NCBI GenBank assembly: GCA_963700865.1
Contig: CAVOZC010000018.1
Span: 1,612,001-1,676,000, forward strand
Direction: 5' to 3'
DNA length: 64,000 bases
Source of the DNA: CAVOGJ01 sp963700865
Lineage (GTDB): Bacteria > Planctomycetota > Planctomycetia > Pirellulales > Pirellulaceae
Part shown: piece after piece, positions 54,705-64,000 of the stretch
Layout: each line of letters begins with the position of its first letter
Numbering within the stretch: position 1 is the stretch's first letter
Translations under genes and position numbers: made by a program
The notes under the pieces: generated by a model
Told to the model about the DNA's origin: nothing
Database searches by the model: none
The model's input: only the letters and a program-made list of their open reading frames with translations

Positions 54705-56210
54705 TTAGTACCGGTACTGCTCGGCCTTGAAGGGTCCTTCGACGGGTACGCCAATGTATTCCGCCTGGTCCTTTGTAAGCGTCGTCAGTTTTACGCCTAG
54801 CTGGTCCAGATGCAGTCGCGCCACTTTTTCGTCCAGAATTTTCGGCAGCACATAGACCTTCCCCTGTTCGTACGATTGCCCGGACAGAGTCGGCTTACCG
54901 GCGGCATTCAATGCCAAGTCGATTTGGGCGATGACCTGGTTGGTGAATGACGCGGACATTACGAAGCTGGGGTGACCCGTCGCGCAACCCAGGTTCAGCA
55001 GACGTCCTTCGGCAAGCACAAGCACGCTGTGTCCGTCGTCAAACGTGTACATATCGTATTGGGGCTTGATGTTCGTGCGACGGGCTTTCTTTTCGAGATT
55101 GGCCATATCGATTTCGTTGTCGAAATGTCCAATGTTGCCGACGATGGCTTTGTCTTTCATCCGCGCCATGTGTTCCACGCGAATGATGTTGTAGTTACCG
55201 GTCGCGGTAATGAAGATGTCCGCCTTGTCGATCACATCTTCCAGGGTCGTCACCTCGAAGCCTTCCATCGCGGCCTGGAGGGCGCAGATCGGGTCGATCT
55301 CGGTCACGATCACGCGAGCGCCTTGGCCCCGCAGCGATTGGGCACAGCCCTTTCCCACATCGCCATATCCGCAGACGACGGCCAATTTGCCGGACATCAT
55401 CACGTCGGTGGCTCGGTTCAGCCCGTCGACCAGCGAGTGGCGACAGCCGTAGAGATTGTCAAACTTGCTCTTGGTGCAGGAGTCATTCACGTTGATGGCC
55501 TGGAAGAGCAATTTCCCATCGCGCATCATTTCGTATAGTCGCAGCACGCCCGTGGTTGTTTCCTCCGACACGCCGTGGCATTCACTGGCGACTTTTTGCC
55601 AGCGTCGAGGATTTTGCTCGAAGCACCAAGCCAACGTCTTCAGAACCTCCTTGTACTCCGTATTTTCCGTCGAGTCAGGGCTGGGAACGGCGCCGGCCTG
55701 TTCAAATTCGGCGCCCTTGTGTATTAGCAGCGTGGCGTCACCGCCATCATCCACAATCTGCGTGGGGCCCCGGCCGTCGCCAAAATCCAACGCCTTTTCG
55801 GTACAGGCCCAGTACTCTTCCAGGGTCTCGTTCTTCCAGGCGTAAACCGAAATGCCCGCCGGTTCGGCGGTGGTCCCTGCGGGCCCCACGACGACGGCGG
55901 CCGCCGCATGGTCCTGCGTGGAAAAGATATTGCAGGACACCCACCGGACCTCCGCCCCGAGCGCGGTCAGGGTCTCGATCAGCACGGCCGTTTGTACCGT
56001 CATGTGGAGTGAACCCATGATCCGCTGCCCTTTGAGCGGGGATTTGCCGGCGTATTCCTCACGGAGCGCCATCAGCCCCGGCATTTCCTGCTCGGCCAGC
56101 CGGATTTCTTTCCTACCCCACTCCGCCAGGCTGAGATCGGCGACCTTGAAGTCGATGCCGTTTTTGACGTCCGCGGTAAAAATGTAGGGTTCGGTTGCAG
56201 TTGTACTCAT
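54705..56210 (-). CDS. ahcY: Adenosylhomocysteinase
   Basis: 501 residues. It hydrolyses S-adenosylhomocysteine to adenosine and homocysteine in the methyl cycle, in the cytoplasm, using bound NAD. Visible signatures: KGQRIMGSLHMTVQTAVLIE, VSCNIFSTQDHAAAAVVVG, NVNDSCTKSKFDNLYGCRHS, VVCGYGDVGKGCAQSLRGQG (NAD-binding Rossmann motif) and the C-terminal EGPFKAEQYRY with the conserved Lys and Tyr. The insertion-containing form is longer than the roughly 430-residue short type. A short start (ATG 56210, MSTTATEPYIF) fits better than longer in-frame options. Confidence 0.97.
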   Translation of the reverse strand: MSTTATEPYIFTADVKNGIDFKVADLSLAEWGRKEIRLAEQEMPGLMALREEYAGKSPLKGQRIMGSLHMTVQTAVLIETLTALGAEVRWVSCNIFSTQDHAAAAVVVGPAGTTAEPAGISVYAWKNETLEEYWACTEKALDFGDGRGPTQIVDDGGDATLLIHKGAEFEQAGAVPSPDSTENTEYKEVLKTLAWCFEQNPRRWQKVASECHGVSEETTTGVLRLYEMMRDGKLLFQAINVNDSCTKSKFDNLYGCRHSLVDGLNRATDVMMSGKLAVVCGYGDVGKGCAQSLRGQGARVIVTEIDPICALQAAMEGFEVTTLEDVIDKADIFITATGNYNIIRVEHMARMKDKAIVGNIGHFDNEIDMANLEKKARRTNIKPQYDMYTFDDGHSVLVLAEGRLLNLGCATGHPSFVMSASFTNQVIAQIDLALNAAGKPTLSGQSYEQGKVYVLPKILDEKVARLHLDQLGVKLTTLTKDQAEYIGVPVEGPFKAEQYRY

Positions 56211-56363
56211 CAAACAGGTCTCATTTCCAGGCAAAGGTGTAGGCAACCCGGGACACGGCCCCAGGTCGCAAGATGTTTCATTTCGCATCGTATTGTAGCG
56301 GAAACCGACTGCTTGCCGAGTCGCATCGAGGCAGCCGCAGCGGCGAATTTCTACTGGCAGCCG

Positions 56364-57035
56364 CTAGGACGGCCCGGATGGAGGCACAATCAACGCTCTC
56401 TGGGCATTTTCCACGAATTCCCGCACACGTCGCGGGTCTTTCTTTCCGGGTTGGGACTCTACGCCGCTGGCCGTATCGACCGCGACCGCACCGGTTTGGC
56501 GAATTGCATCTGCCACGTTTCCTGGTACCAGGCCTCCCGCCAAAATGAGGGGGATATCGGGTAGGCGATCGGCGATTCTTCGGGCCAACGGCCAGTTGGC
56601 CCGCGCACCGCTGCCTCCGGGAACACCGGGAACGCAAGCGTCGATTAACACGCCGCGGAGGCCCTCCGCGACGCCCACATCGGCCGCAAACTGGCAGATC
56701 CGCCCTTCGTCGTGCCACGCCGCTCGAAAGGCGCGAATGATCTTCCATGGCCGGAGCGATTTGGCGAATTCGGCCGATTGGTCGCCATGGAGTTGAATGG
56801 CATCCAAGCCAACTTGTTCCGCGATCCTCAGGATTTCCTCCCGAGACTGGTCAACAAACACGCCGACCATGCAGAGCGACGAACGAAGTTCGCGAGCCAT
56901 GCGTTCTGCCTCGACCAGGTCCACGCAACGAGGGCTTGCCGCGTAGAAATTCAAGCCAATGGCATCGGCACCGCTGTCGGCGATATGACGGGCATCTTCC
57001 AGCGAGGTGACGCCACAGATTTTAACACGGAACAT
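56364..57035 (-). CDS. trpF: Phosphoribosylanthranilate isomerase
   Basis: 223 residues, a TIM barrel of tryptophan synthesis converting phosphoribosylanthranilate to CdRP. FRVKICGVTSLEDARHIADS contains the catalytic Cys (KICG), GLNFYAASPRCV the second strand, VGVFVDQSREEILRIAEQVG and LDAIQLHGDQS the middle, and LILAGGLVPGNVADAIRQTG with VDTASGVESQPGKKD the phosphate site and catalytic Asp. ATG 57035 chosen over the upstream TTG. The esterase gene ends 6 bp upstream on the same strand. Confidence 0.95.
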   Translation of the reverse strand: MFRVKICGVTSLEDARHIADSGADAIGLNFYAASPRCVDLVEAERMARELRSSLCMVGVFVDQSREEILRIAEQVGLDAIQLHGDQSAEFAKSLRPWKIIRAFRAAWHDEGRICQFAADVGVAEGLRGVLIDACVPGVPGGSGARANWPLARRIADRLPDIPLILAGGLVPGNVADAIRQTGAVAVDTASGVESQPGKKDPRRVREFVENAQRALIVPPSGPS

Positions 57036-57040
57036 GCCGA

Positions 57041-57821
57041 TCAATCACGAAGGGTAGGTGATGGTGAGCCGGCAGCCGCCCGATCCGACAGGCGATGGTT
57101 TAGCAGCCATTCGTAGAAGGCGGGATTCGCGTAGGTCTGGCTCCAGCTGTCGTGCCCGGCTTCCGGATAGATGGTTAGCCGCATGTGCCCGCCAATCGCT
57201 TGAACCGCCTGCAGCATCTGCTCCGAGCGGGCGAGTGGGACGACGGGATCGGCGGCCCCGTGAAAAGCCCAGATGGGAACGTCCTTGACTCGGGGGGCAA
57301 ACAGTGGCTCCGCCCCGCCACAGATGGGCGAGCGCGGCCAACCGGTCGGGTACGAGAAAGCCGAGGCTCCACGTGCCGAAGCCGCCCATGCTCAAGCCGG
57401 TTACGTAAATCCGATCCTTGTCGATGCGATAGCTTGATTCGACATCATCGAGCAGCGCCGACAATTCGCGGGCATCCCAGCCCACGCCGGCCGGGCACTG
57501 GGGCGCGACGATGACAAACGGCAGCTGCAGCGCCTGGGCGACCTTGGGTGGTCCATGGGTCGCGACAAGTGACAAGTTGTCGCCCCGTTCGCCAGCACCG
57601 TGCAGAAACAGGATGAGTGGCCATTGGCTCCGATCTTCGTAGCCGACCGGCAAATAGAGAAGATAGTTGATACGGACCGGAATACTGCCCGTCATCGTGT
57701 TGGACTCGAGCCGCAAGCTCGAGGGTAAACCCGGCATGGTTTCGCTCCAACCCTGGGAAATGGAGAACATACTCATGAGTGTGGCCAGGGTCGCCGTCCG
57801 CCAATTGCAGTGCTTCACCAT
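57041..57821 (-). CDS. Secreted alpha/beta hydrolase (PHB-depolymerase-like esterase), frameshifted
   Basis: GAGG precedes ATG 57821; signal peptide (TATLATLMSMFSISQGW). YLLYLPVGYEDRSQWPLILF, LHGAGERGDNL and YVTGLSMGGFGTWSLGFLVP (nucleophile Ser in G-L-S-M-G) define the hydrolase. Near 57332 the frame shifts. The continuation is ICGGAEPLFAPRVKDVPIWA, FHGAADPVVPLARSEQMLQA (catalytic Asp) and LTIYPEAGHDSWSQTYANPA (catalytic His), ending TLRD just before trpF. All triad residues are encoded, so an indel error is plausible. Confidence 0.8.
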
Positions 57822-58117
57822 GATATCCTCACTCGTGGATCGTTTGACAGCAACCGTTGGTCTTGCCACGAACTGGGAGGGGCCTGCGACCCACCAAGGT
57901 TGCACCTGGTCATTTCCAACTGATCTCGTGGTTTCCGATGACCGGCTGGAAGCCGATCCCACGTCAACATCGGGCCGCCGGCCACGCGGCAAGCAACGCC
58001 GGCATTGCTTTCACTGCCAGCGGGGGTTTTATTGGCCGTTCCTGTGCAGCTTCGCCAGCTTGACGCCTGCGGTAAATCTTACACGACAGGGTTCAAGGCC
58101 ATAATCCGTGATAGTCG

Positions 58118-59752
58118 ATGACCAAGCTGGATTCTCGTCTCACCGCGGGGCTGGTCGGTTCGTTGTTTCACCTGGAAAGTCGCCCATTGATGCTGGAAAA
58201 TCATCATGATCCGCACGCGATGGTGGCCGCGGAGAACTCCGCGTTCCAGGACCAGGCGTATACGTTTGTGATTATTTCGCTGGGGTTACTCCTCCTCGGT
58301 CTGGCGATCTTTCCACCTGGCTTGGACCACATCACGCACGAAGCCGTCTTGGAGTATACGCGAGAAGGGACCTCTAGCGACGCGTTCCCTTTGGCGGACC
58401 GGGTCCAGCAGGAGCTCACCTCGCCCACGGCGATCACACACGCGCTGGAGTCGGTGCGCGAGTCGCTGTATCCCGCGGCTGGCCAGGAGGTAGGGTCGCT
58501 CGTCGACCGTCTGGCGGGATCGATGGAAGTGGGGGCAGACGCGTCGATTCGCGCGAACACCTCGACGCTTCATGTGCGCATGACGGGCACGCAAGAAGGA
58601 TTCCAGTATCAGCTGTTGCGTGCTTTGCTGGAGGATTTTGCCGCCGCCCACTCGGAAACGCACGATTTGGAGGCGATCCGTCGCAACTTCGATACCGCCA
58701 CCGCCCGCTTAGCGCAAGCCCTCGAGCAGCTGGATGAGGCCCATCAGCGGCAGTCAGACTACGTCGATCGACGCCTGCGTGAAGAGTGTGAATTGCATGA
58801 GCGGAATTTGTCTTCCTACATGCAGCACGCGAGGTTGGGCGACGAGGCTGCCAGCGAAAAACAGGCCTCCACCACGTCAACGGAGTCGAGCGGTTTGGCG
58901 AAGGTGGAAGGGGTCAACCCGGAGTGGTCGCGATTGCACGCGGAATTGATTGAGCTGCAGGCTCGACAGCAATCGCGTCCGGAAGCCGACAACGATGAGG
59001 ATGCGTGGCAGCTTGAGGAAGCAATACGAAGCTTGGAACAGCGGTTGGGCGAAATTGCCAAATTCGTCCCGTCCCCCTCAAACTCCATGGAGAATCCGTA
59101 CGCGAGTTCTGTTTCCGCAGCGGCACCCGACCACGGGGACGCGAAGGCCGCGGGAGACGCGAGCGTGGCGGAGATTCCCCGTTTCAGTGACGCGGCGGCC
59201 AGGGCCCGCATCATGTCCGAGCAGTCGTTTATCCGTCTGTCCGAACAGATCGCCGCGGTGACCGCGAATCGAAACGAGGCCTTGGCCGAGATGCAGCGTT
59301 GCCCGGATCCAGCGGCCGTGATCAACGAATCGACATCGATCGCGGAAGGACCACGCGTGGTGGCTCGCGTGCGACGGCCCGTGACCGGGGGACGCTTCCT
59401 GAGTCTGCTCATCCCCAGTGCCTTGGTCGGTTTGTTGTGTAGCTGGTTCCGCCATGAGTCGGACCCGCCCGAGGCGTTTATCAGCCCGGAAGATGTCGAG
59501 GAATGGTTGGACCTGCCCGTGGTAGGCAGCCTCTGCACGACGGACGGTCCACCGATTCCGGCACAGGCGGCTTCCACGGCCCCGCCGCTGGTGCGGATGG
59601 TGCGACGGTCGGCGGAAGTCGTCGTTGGCATCGCCGCACTCATCTTAATTTATTCGGTGGCTGCGGTGAGCGGGTTTGGCCGCTTTTTTGTCTCCGATCC
59701 ATTCACTGCTTACACACAGGCCGTCGACCACTTGACTCGAATATTCACGTAA
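58118..59752 (+). CDS. Wzz-like polysaccharide co-polymerase / chain-length protein
   Basis: 544 residues with two membrane helices, near the N-terminus (AYTFVIISLGLLLLGLAIFP) and at residues of about 425-445 (LSLLIPSALVGLLCSWF), plus a third hydrophobic segment near the end. Between them lies a long periplasmic coiled coil (RRNFDTATARLAQALEQLDE, LEEAIRSLEQRLGEIAKFVP). This is the layout of Wzz/PCP proteins that govern chain length. It heads a plus-strand group with an ExeA-like ATPase and a BY-kinase-like protein. Confidence 0.75.
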   Translation: MTKLDSRLTAGLVGSLFHLESRPLMLENHHDPHAMVAAENSAFQDQAYTFVIISLGLLLLGLAIFPPGLDHITHEAVLEYTREGTSSDAFPLADRVQQELTSPTAITHALESVRESLYPAAGQEVGSLVDRLAGSMEVGADASIRANTSTLHVRMTGTQEGFQYQLLRALLEDFAAAHSETHDLEAIRRNFDTATARLAQALEQLDEAHQRQSDYVDRRLREECELHERNLSSYMQHARLGDEAASEKQASTTSTESSGLAKVEGVNPEWSRLHAELIELQARQQSRPEADNDEDAWQLEEAIRSLEQRLGEIAKFVPSPSNSMENPYASSVSAAAPDHGDAKAAGDASVAEIPRFSDAAARARIMSEQSFIRLSEQIAAVTANRNEALAEMQRCPDPAAVINESTSIAEGPRVVARVRRPVTGGRFLSLLIPSALVGLLCSWFRHESDPPEAFISPEDVEEWLDLPVVGSLCTTDGPPIPAQAASTAPPLVRMVRRSAEVVVGIAALILIYSVAAVSGFGRFFVSDPFTAYTQAVDHLTRIFT

Positions 59753-59905
59753 TTACCTCATGCACATTTCAATTTGTGGGAGAACGATCGCGTAGCCGCC
59801 TCGGCCTGTATGTTCGCGGGACCGCACCGCATCGTGTCGATGAACCCCGCGTTCCACAACACGACGTTCCCTCCCTGAATTCGTAGAACCCCAAGGATGT
59901 AAATC

Positions 59906-61957
59906 ATGTACGAGAGCTGGTTTCAATTCTCGGATCGCCCATTCGGTGCCGCGCCGAAACCGAAGCACTACTTTCCGGCGGCTGGCATGGAGGCGGCCTT
60001 GGAGAGCACTGGCAATTGCGTTCAGCGGAGCGCGGGGCCGGCGTTGGTCGTGGGAGATACCGGCACGGGAAAGACTCTCTTGTCGCTCTTGCTGCGGAAA
60101 CGATTTGCTGAGGCGATCCCGGTAGCCCTGTTGAAGGGGACTTCCTGTCGCACGAACCGCGCGCTGCTCCAAAACGCGTTGTACGCGTTTGGGCTGCCCT
60201 ACACGGAAACGGACGAGGGCCAAATGCGGCTGACCCTCACTGAGTTTCTCGGCCACCGAGCGTCGAGTGGAGCCGGTTGCCTGCTGATCGTGGACGAAGC
60301 CGATTGCCTGGAAATTCCTTCGCTCGAGGAACTCGCCGGTCTGAGCAACCTCACCGGAGACCAAGGCTGGTTTCTGAATTTGGTGCTGATTGGCAGTGTC
60401 CGCCTGGAAGAGTCGCTGGGGATGCCGCAACTGGAGTCCCTGAATCAGCGCCTTGCGGCGCGGAACTATCTGACTCGTTGGACGCGGGCAGAGACGACCG
60501 GGTACATCACTGCCGAACTGCAACGCGTCGCCGGCGTCGCCGATCACGTGTTCGATGCCCAATCGCTACAACAGATTCATCAGGTTACCGACGGTATCCC
60601 GCGACTCGTGAATCAGCTGTGTGACCACACCTTGGTGCTCGCCGCCACGGCCCACATGACTCGGATCACGGCCCAGATCGTCAATGAAGCCTGGGCGGAC
60701 TTGCAACAGCTGCCACCAAGACAGGTCGCGATTGGCGGTGCGAACGATCCGGTGATGGCTTTGTCGGCCGAAGGTCAGGCGCCAGCCCTGTCTCATTTCG
60801 CCGCCGAGATCGAATTCGGCACGCTCGACGATGATGTGGCCGGCACGGCATCTCAGGCCGTCGCCGCCTGGCATCAGCCAGAAGAGGAGGCCGCGGACCC
60901 ATCGCTGCGGAGCGGGTCGCAACGCATGGACGGTCCCTCGGCTGCCGAACCACATGCCAGCGTGGATGACATCTCTTTGGATGAGCAAGTCGAGCGGATG
61001 CAAGAGCAAGTCGAACAGATGAACAGCGAGTTGGCACACGAACTGGAAGGAACCGAGGAGCTGTTTTCAGGCGATATCGTCTCGAGTGCGAAAGGCAGCT
61101 TCGAGGTTGATGCGACCGACATTTTTCCTGGTCCGATCGGTTGGACTGCCGAACCGCCCGACGAACAGGAAACGGCCGCTGCCTGGGATGCGATCCCCGA
61201 GGGGGATGCGGCAGAGCCTGCCTCAACTTCGGCGGGCGCCGCTGCTCAGCCGACAAGCGGGGTCGACGAGCCATGTGACGAGCCATGCGACGAGACGGCG
61301 CGCTTACCGATGGTCGAACGGCTCGACGCGGTGACAGCGGAGGAAGAAGCGTTCCCGGTGGCCGGCGGCATCGCCCCGGCGGCAGTGTCGCGGGCCAGTA
61401 ATCCGTTTCTGGAGGAGTTTGCGGAGGAAGAGATTGTCTACCTTCGTAGCCCCGTCCTTTCTTCCGCCGGCGTCTGCCTGGGCCAAGTCGTGCTTACCGA
61501 AGAGGGCCAGTCGTTGAGGGAGATGATTCATGCCGTGCAGGGGGCGGCTTGGCAGGAGCGAGAGCGAGCTCGCATGGCAAGCGGCAACGGGTCGGCTGGT
61601 TTCCTCGACCCACCGTGGGTGGTAGCGGGGGGAGAACGCATGTCCGACGCTGACGAGCAATGGATGCCCTTCGGCGCTGCAAGCACGTCGGCGCACGGAC
61701 AAGCGCAACCGATGACCGACGACGCGGAGCGCATGGCAAGCCCGATCGTGACCGACGCTGGCATCAGCCGGCTCGTCGCCGCCAGGCGAGCGGAAGTCCC
61801 CGAATCGAGAGAGCGACCGGCGACGCCCCGTGATTACACACCGCCCGGCGGTTCGGCAGGTCCAGATGCGGTCGTTCCTCGCGATGGTCGGACGTGCGCG
61901 GCCGGCAGGAAGGCGGGCAGGTTCAGCCGCCTGTTCACGCGGCTGAATGACCGGTAG
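59906..61957 (+). CDS. ExeA-like AAA ATPase with acidic C-terminal extension
   Basis: 683 residues. It starts MYESWFQFSDRPFGAAPKPK, the hallmark of GspA/ExeA-type ATPases. Walker A VVGDTGTGKTLLSLLLRKRF, Walker B CLLIVDEADCLEIPSLEELA, sensor and lid (RLAARNYLTRWTRAETTGYI, GIPRLVNQLCDHTLVLAATA) fill residues 1-270. The remaining 400 residues are acidic, low in predicted order and include a short coiled coil (LDEQVERMQEQVEQMNSELA). In planctomycete and proteobacterial EPS loci this ATPase accompanies the BY-kinase. Complete. Confidence 0.85.
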   Translation: MYESWFQFSDRPFGAAPKPKHYFPAAGMEAALESTGNCVQRSAGPALVVGDTGTGKTLLSLLLRKRFAEAIPVALLKGTSCRTNRALLQNALYAFGLPYTETDEGQMRLTLTEFLGHRASSGAGCLLIVDEADCLEIPSLEELAGLSNLTGDQGWFLNLVLIGSVRLEESLGMPQLESLNQRLAARNYLTRWTRAETTGYITAELQRVAGVADHVFDAQSLQQIHQVTDGIPRLVNQLCDHTLVLAATAHMTRITAQIVNEAWADLQQLPPRQVAIGGANDPVMALSAEGQAPALSHFAAEIEFGTLDDDVAGTASQAVAAWHQPEEEAADPSLRSGSQRMDGPSAAEPHASVDDISLDEQVERMQEQVEQMNSELAHELEGTEELFSGDIVSSAKGSFEVDATDIFPGPIGWTAEPPDEQETAAAWDAIPEGDAAEPASTSAGAAAQPTSGVDEPCDEPCDETARLPMVERLDAVTAEEEAFPVAGGIAPAAVSRASNPFLEEFAEEEIVYLRSPVLSSAGVCLGQVVLTEEGQSLREMIHAVQGAAWQERERARMASGNGSAGFLDPPWVVAGGERMSDADEQWMPFGAASTSAHGQAQPMTDDAERMASPIVTDAGISRLVAARRAEVPESRERPATPRDYTPPGGSAGPDAVVPRDGRTCAAGRKAGRFSRLFTRLNDR

Positions 61958-62007
61958 CCAGCGGGACGGTCGGGACGGGGCAAACACGAAGGAAGATCGA
62001 GGCAAGC

Positions 62008-63654
62008 ATGAATTTACGAGACGCGCTTCAGCGGACCGCGCGTGATGAGGATGATCGCGACGCCGGGGACGCGGCTGTCGGTTCTGCCGCCGCCGCATCG
62101 ATCCGCACTACGCAGTCGTCGTCGTCGCGAAACGCGGTCCGCGCCGATGTTGATGACGCGGAGGCACGACAAATCGCCACGGTACTCGAAGCGATCGAAC
62201 AGGTCACGGACGACTCGTCGCTCGTGGCGGGCGTCAACCGAAATCCGGCCGACTATAGTGACCCCTTCGTCGGTATTCCCGACGTGGAAGTAGGAATGCT
62301 ACATACGAGCCTGCTGCCCCCCGAGCCGACAGACGCGTTGGAAGACGAAACACCGCCCGTCTTTTCCAGTCGCCTACGTCTGCTCGAACCTTATTCCGTA
62401 AGTCCAGCGCTAAGCGATGGTCGGGAAATTCGCGACGAGACAGGACGGATTGTCGGCTATCAGCGCGTGGCGGACGGATATGGCGATCCGCTCAGCCCGA
62501 ACACGGAAGCGACCGCCAGCGTAGGGCGGCCACGGGTCGACGAGCCGTTGCCCCCCGTGGAATCCGTGCTCGCGACAGACGGAACAGCACCATTCCCTTC
62601 GTCCGAGGCCGACCCCCATGCCGACGCTGGCTCCGACGTCCAGCCGGATTTGTGGGACGACGCTCCAGACCAAAGCCCACCTGCGGCAGCGAACCTGGAT
62701 TTGGCCTCCTTGTCGAGCGTCCAATGGGCCGGCGCGACCGTCTCGTCCGAGTCGCTGCGAGCCGTGGAGGATGCGGTGGCCTTCGCGCGAGCCAGTACGG
62801 CCGGACAAAAGACGGCCGGTTTGGAGCCGACTGAAATTCCGGACGTGGCAGCGGGCGAGCCGCAACCGGTGGTCGCAACGGACGCTGTGGTCGAGCCGCA
62901 GTTAACGGCCGATGCGGCACCGATCGTGGAAGCCGAGGCCATTGCCGAGCCCCAGCGGGTTGCCGAGCCATCGTCGTTGGTCGACGCGACGACACGCTCC
63001 GCGGAGCCGGATGTGGGAATCGAGCCGAGTGCCTTCGAATCATCGATCGTGGCAGCTTTGCAAACGCCACGTGTGATGGCCCAGTATCGTGCCTTGTGGG
63101 AGGGGCTGCGGTCCGAAACCGAAGCGCATTCGTTGCGAATGTTCGGGCTGCTTTCGGTCGAGTACGAGCCACACCTGACGCAGACGGTGGGGCACCTGGC
63201 GGTGCTGCTCTCCAGGCATGAGGGTCTACATGTGCTGTTGGTCGACGCCAATCGGACACGCCGTTTGCTCTCAGGCTACTTCGGTCTCGAGGGTGTCGTC
63301 GGGCTCGCGGATGTCTGTGCACAGCAAGCGGCTTGGGATGAAGCGATCAGGCCCACATCGCACAGCAACATGTGCATTCTGCCCGCGGGGCGGACATTGC
63401 CCGACGCCGGTGAATTCCCCGCCGGGATGGTCCCGTCGCTTGTGGAGAAGTGGAAGGGCATGTTCGACGTCATTCTCGTCGACATCGGAGACCCCCAAGC
63501 CGGCTTTGCGGCGGAGATCTATCCCGCCTGCGACGCCAATTACGTGCTGATTCGGCTGGGCAAGACGCACCGCGACTTGGTCGATGACGTTGTGGCGGCC
63601 CTCACGGACGAAAACGTCGCGCTGCGGGGCTGTATTGTGACCAATGTGCCGTAG
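62008..63654 (+). CDS. BY-kinase/CpsD-like protein with degenerate Walker A
   Basis: 548 residues. A disordered Ala/Glu/Pro-rich N-terminal 340 residues precedes a C-terminal ParA/BY-kinase fold: RVMAQYRALWEGLRSETEAH, HVLLVDANRTRRLLSGYFGL (Walker A'-like), FDVILVDIGDPQAGFAAEIY (Walker B-like) and ANYVLIRLGKTHRDLVDDVV. Where the P-loop should be, the sequence reads LLSVEYEPHLTQTVGHLAVL, with no GKS/GKT, and there is no C-terminal Tyr cluster. A regulatory pseudo-enzyme of exopolysaccharide synthesis is inferred. Confidence 0.75.
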   Translation: MNLRDALQRTARDEDDRDAGDAAVGSAAAASIRTTQSSSSRNAVRADVDDAEARQIATVLEAIEQVTDDSSLVAGVNRNPADYSDPFVGIPDVEVGMLHTSLLPPEPTDALEDETPPVFSSRLRLLEPYSVSPALSDGREIRDETGRIVGYQRVADGYGDPLSPNTEATASVGRPRVDEPLPPVESVLATDGTAPFPSSEADPHADAGSDVQPDLWDDAPDQSPPAAANLDLASLSSVQWAGATVSSESLRAVEDAVAFARASTAGQKTAGLEPTEIPDVAAGEPQPVVATDAVVEPQLTADAAPIVEAEAIAEPQRVAEPSSLVDATTRSAEPDVGIEPSAFESSIVAALQTPRVMAQYRALWEGLRSETEAHSLRMFGLLSVEYEPHLTQTVGHLAVLLSRHEGLHVLLVDANRTRRLLSGYFGLEGVVGLADVCAQQAAWDEAIRPTSHSNMCILPAGRTLPDAGEFPAGMVPSLVEKWKGMFDVILVDIGDPQAGFAAEIYPACDANYVLIRLGKTHRDLVDDVVAALTDENVALRGCIVTNVP

Positions 63655-63710
63655 CAACGACGGTCGAGGGGCGTATAATCACGACGTTCATCCACTTGTG
63701 AGGCGTCAAC

Positions 63711-64000
63711 ATGCGAACCTTCTTAGTTACCGGCGGCGGCGGTTTTATCGGGTCGCATATCGCGACCGCGCTGGTGGAACGCGGTGACCGCGTGAAGGTG
63801 CTGGATAACTTCAGCACCGGTTTCGAGCATAATCTAAGCCACCTGGCCGGCAAGGTCGATATTCTTCGCGGCGACATCACCGATGCCGAGGCGGTATCGC
63901 TCGCCATGCAGGGCGTCGACTGTGTCTTTCACCAGGCAGCACTGGCGTCGGTACCACTCAGCGTGGAACGGCCGCTGGACACTAACGAAACCTGCGTGAC
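63711..64000 (+). CDS. NAD-dependent sugar epimerase, N-terminal part
   Basis: Starts at ATG 63711 and runs off the window. MRTFLVTGGGGFIGSHIATA contains the Rossmann G-x-x-G-x-x-G, and VKVLDNFSTGFEHNLSHLAG with VDCVFHQAALASVPLSVERP matches UDP-glucose 4-epimerase-like short-chain dehydrogenases. It probably supplies nucleotide sugars for the preceding exopolysaccharide group. A TATAAT at 63674 may be part of a promoter. Confidence 0.9.
   Translation, partial: MRTFLVTGGGGFIGSHIATALVERGDRVKVLDNFSTGFEHNLSHLAGKVDILRGDITDAEAVSLAMQGVDCVFHQAALASVPLSVERPLDTNETCV

Noticed and set aside
56211..56300. A SAH riboswitch in the ahcY leader.
   Set aside because: The leader is short and does not show the conserved SAH-riboswitch core as I know it.

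Overview
The window looks like a chromosomal segment of a planctomycete (Planctomycetota, probably Pirellulales-like). The evidence is proteins ending in VPEP sorting signals with dockerin-like calcium repeats, a Ser/Thr kinase next to an FHA protein, a YVTN-propeller/phosphoesterase protein, many one-helix 'RFSL' type membrane anchors, and the CACGAAG/CACGGAG repeats common in these genomes. No rRNA, tRNA or CRISPR array was seen.

Layout. (1) 1-2.1 kb: ordinary chromosomal genes on the minus strand (kinase N-terminus, FHA protein, coiled-coil membrane protein). (2) 2.5-3.05 kb: three tandem 163-bp units with perfect palindromes. (3) 3.3-46 kb: a large chromosomal integron. An IntI-type integrase is on the minus strand, followed by an attI region with iterons, a candidate cassette promoter, and about 43 attC-delimited cassettes. 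Boundaries can be placed to the base because each cassette starts G^TTxxxx and its R'' box is the reverse complement of that start. Cargo includes three PIN toxin/antitoxin pairs, HicAB, a RelE/Xre pair, DUF6883/DUF4926, DUF6183, DUF3626, DUF4279, an Rhs tip with a likely toxin and immunity protein, a RlaP-like nucleotidyltransferase, a TlpA-like thioredoxin, a Wza-like protein, a VOC protein, TudS/DUF523, small membrane proteins and two decayed PEP-CTERM proteins. (4) 44.5-47.7 kb: cassette-like genes (DinB, hydrolase, GrpB) with eroded or no attC sites. (5) 47.75-57.8 kb: chromosomal minus-strand genes (phosphoesterase, two PEP-CTERM proteins, ahcY, trpF, an esterase). (6) 58-64 kb: a plus-strand exopolysaccharide-type operon (Wzz-like protein, ExeA-like ATPase, degenerate BY-kinase, sugar epimerase).

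Three structural observations stand out. Three IS91-like elements and one 103-bp remnant all sit at exactly the same base of an attC R'' box (after ACATAAC). A non-coding cassette of about 507 bp is present six times, plus one chimera; it carries a 26-bp-stem hairpin followed by a sigma70-like promoter aimed at the next cassette. A second non-coding cassette with CACGAAG inverted repeats is present twice.

Caveat: single-base frameshifts occur both inside the array and in chromosomal genes (FHA, phosphoesterase, PEP-CTERM, esterase). Part of them may be sequencing indels, so pseudogene calls are provisional.
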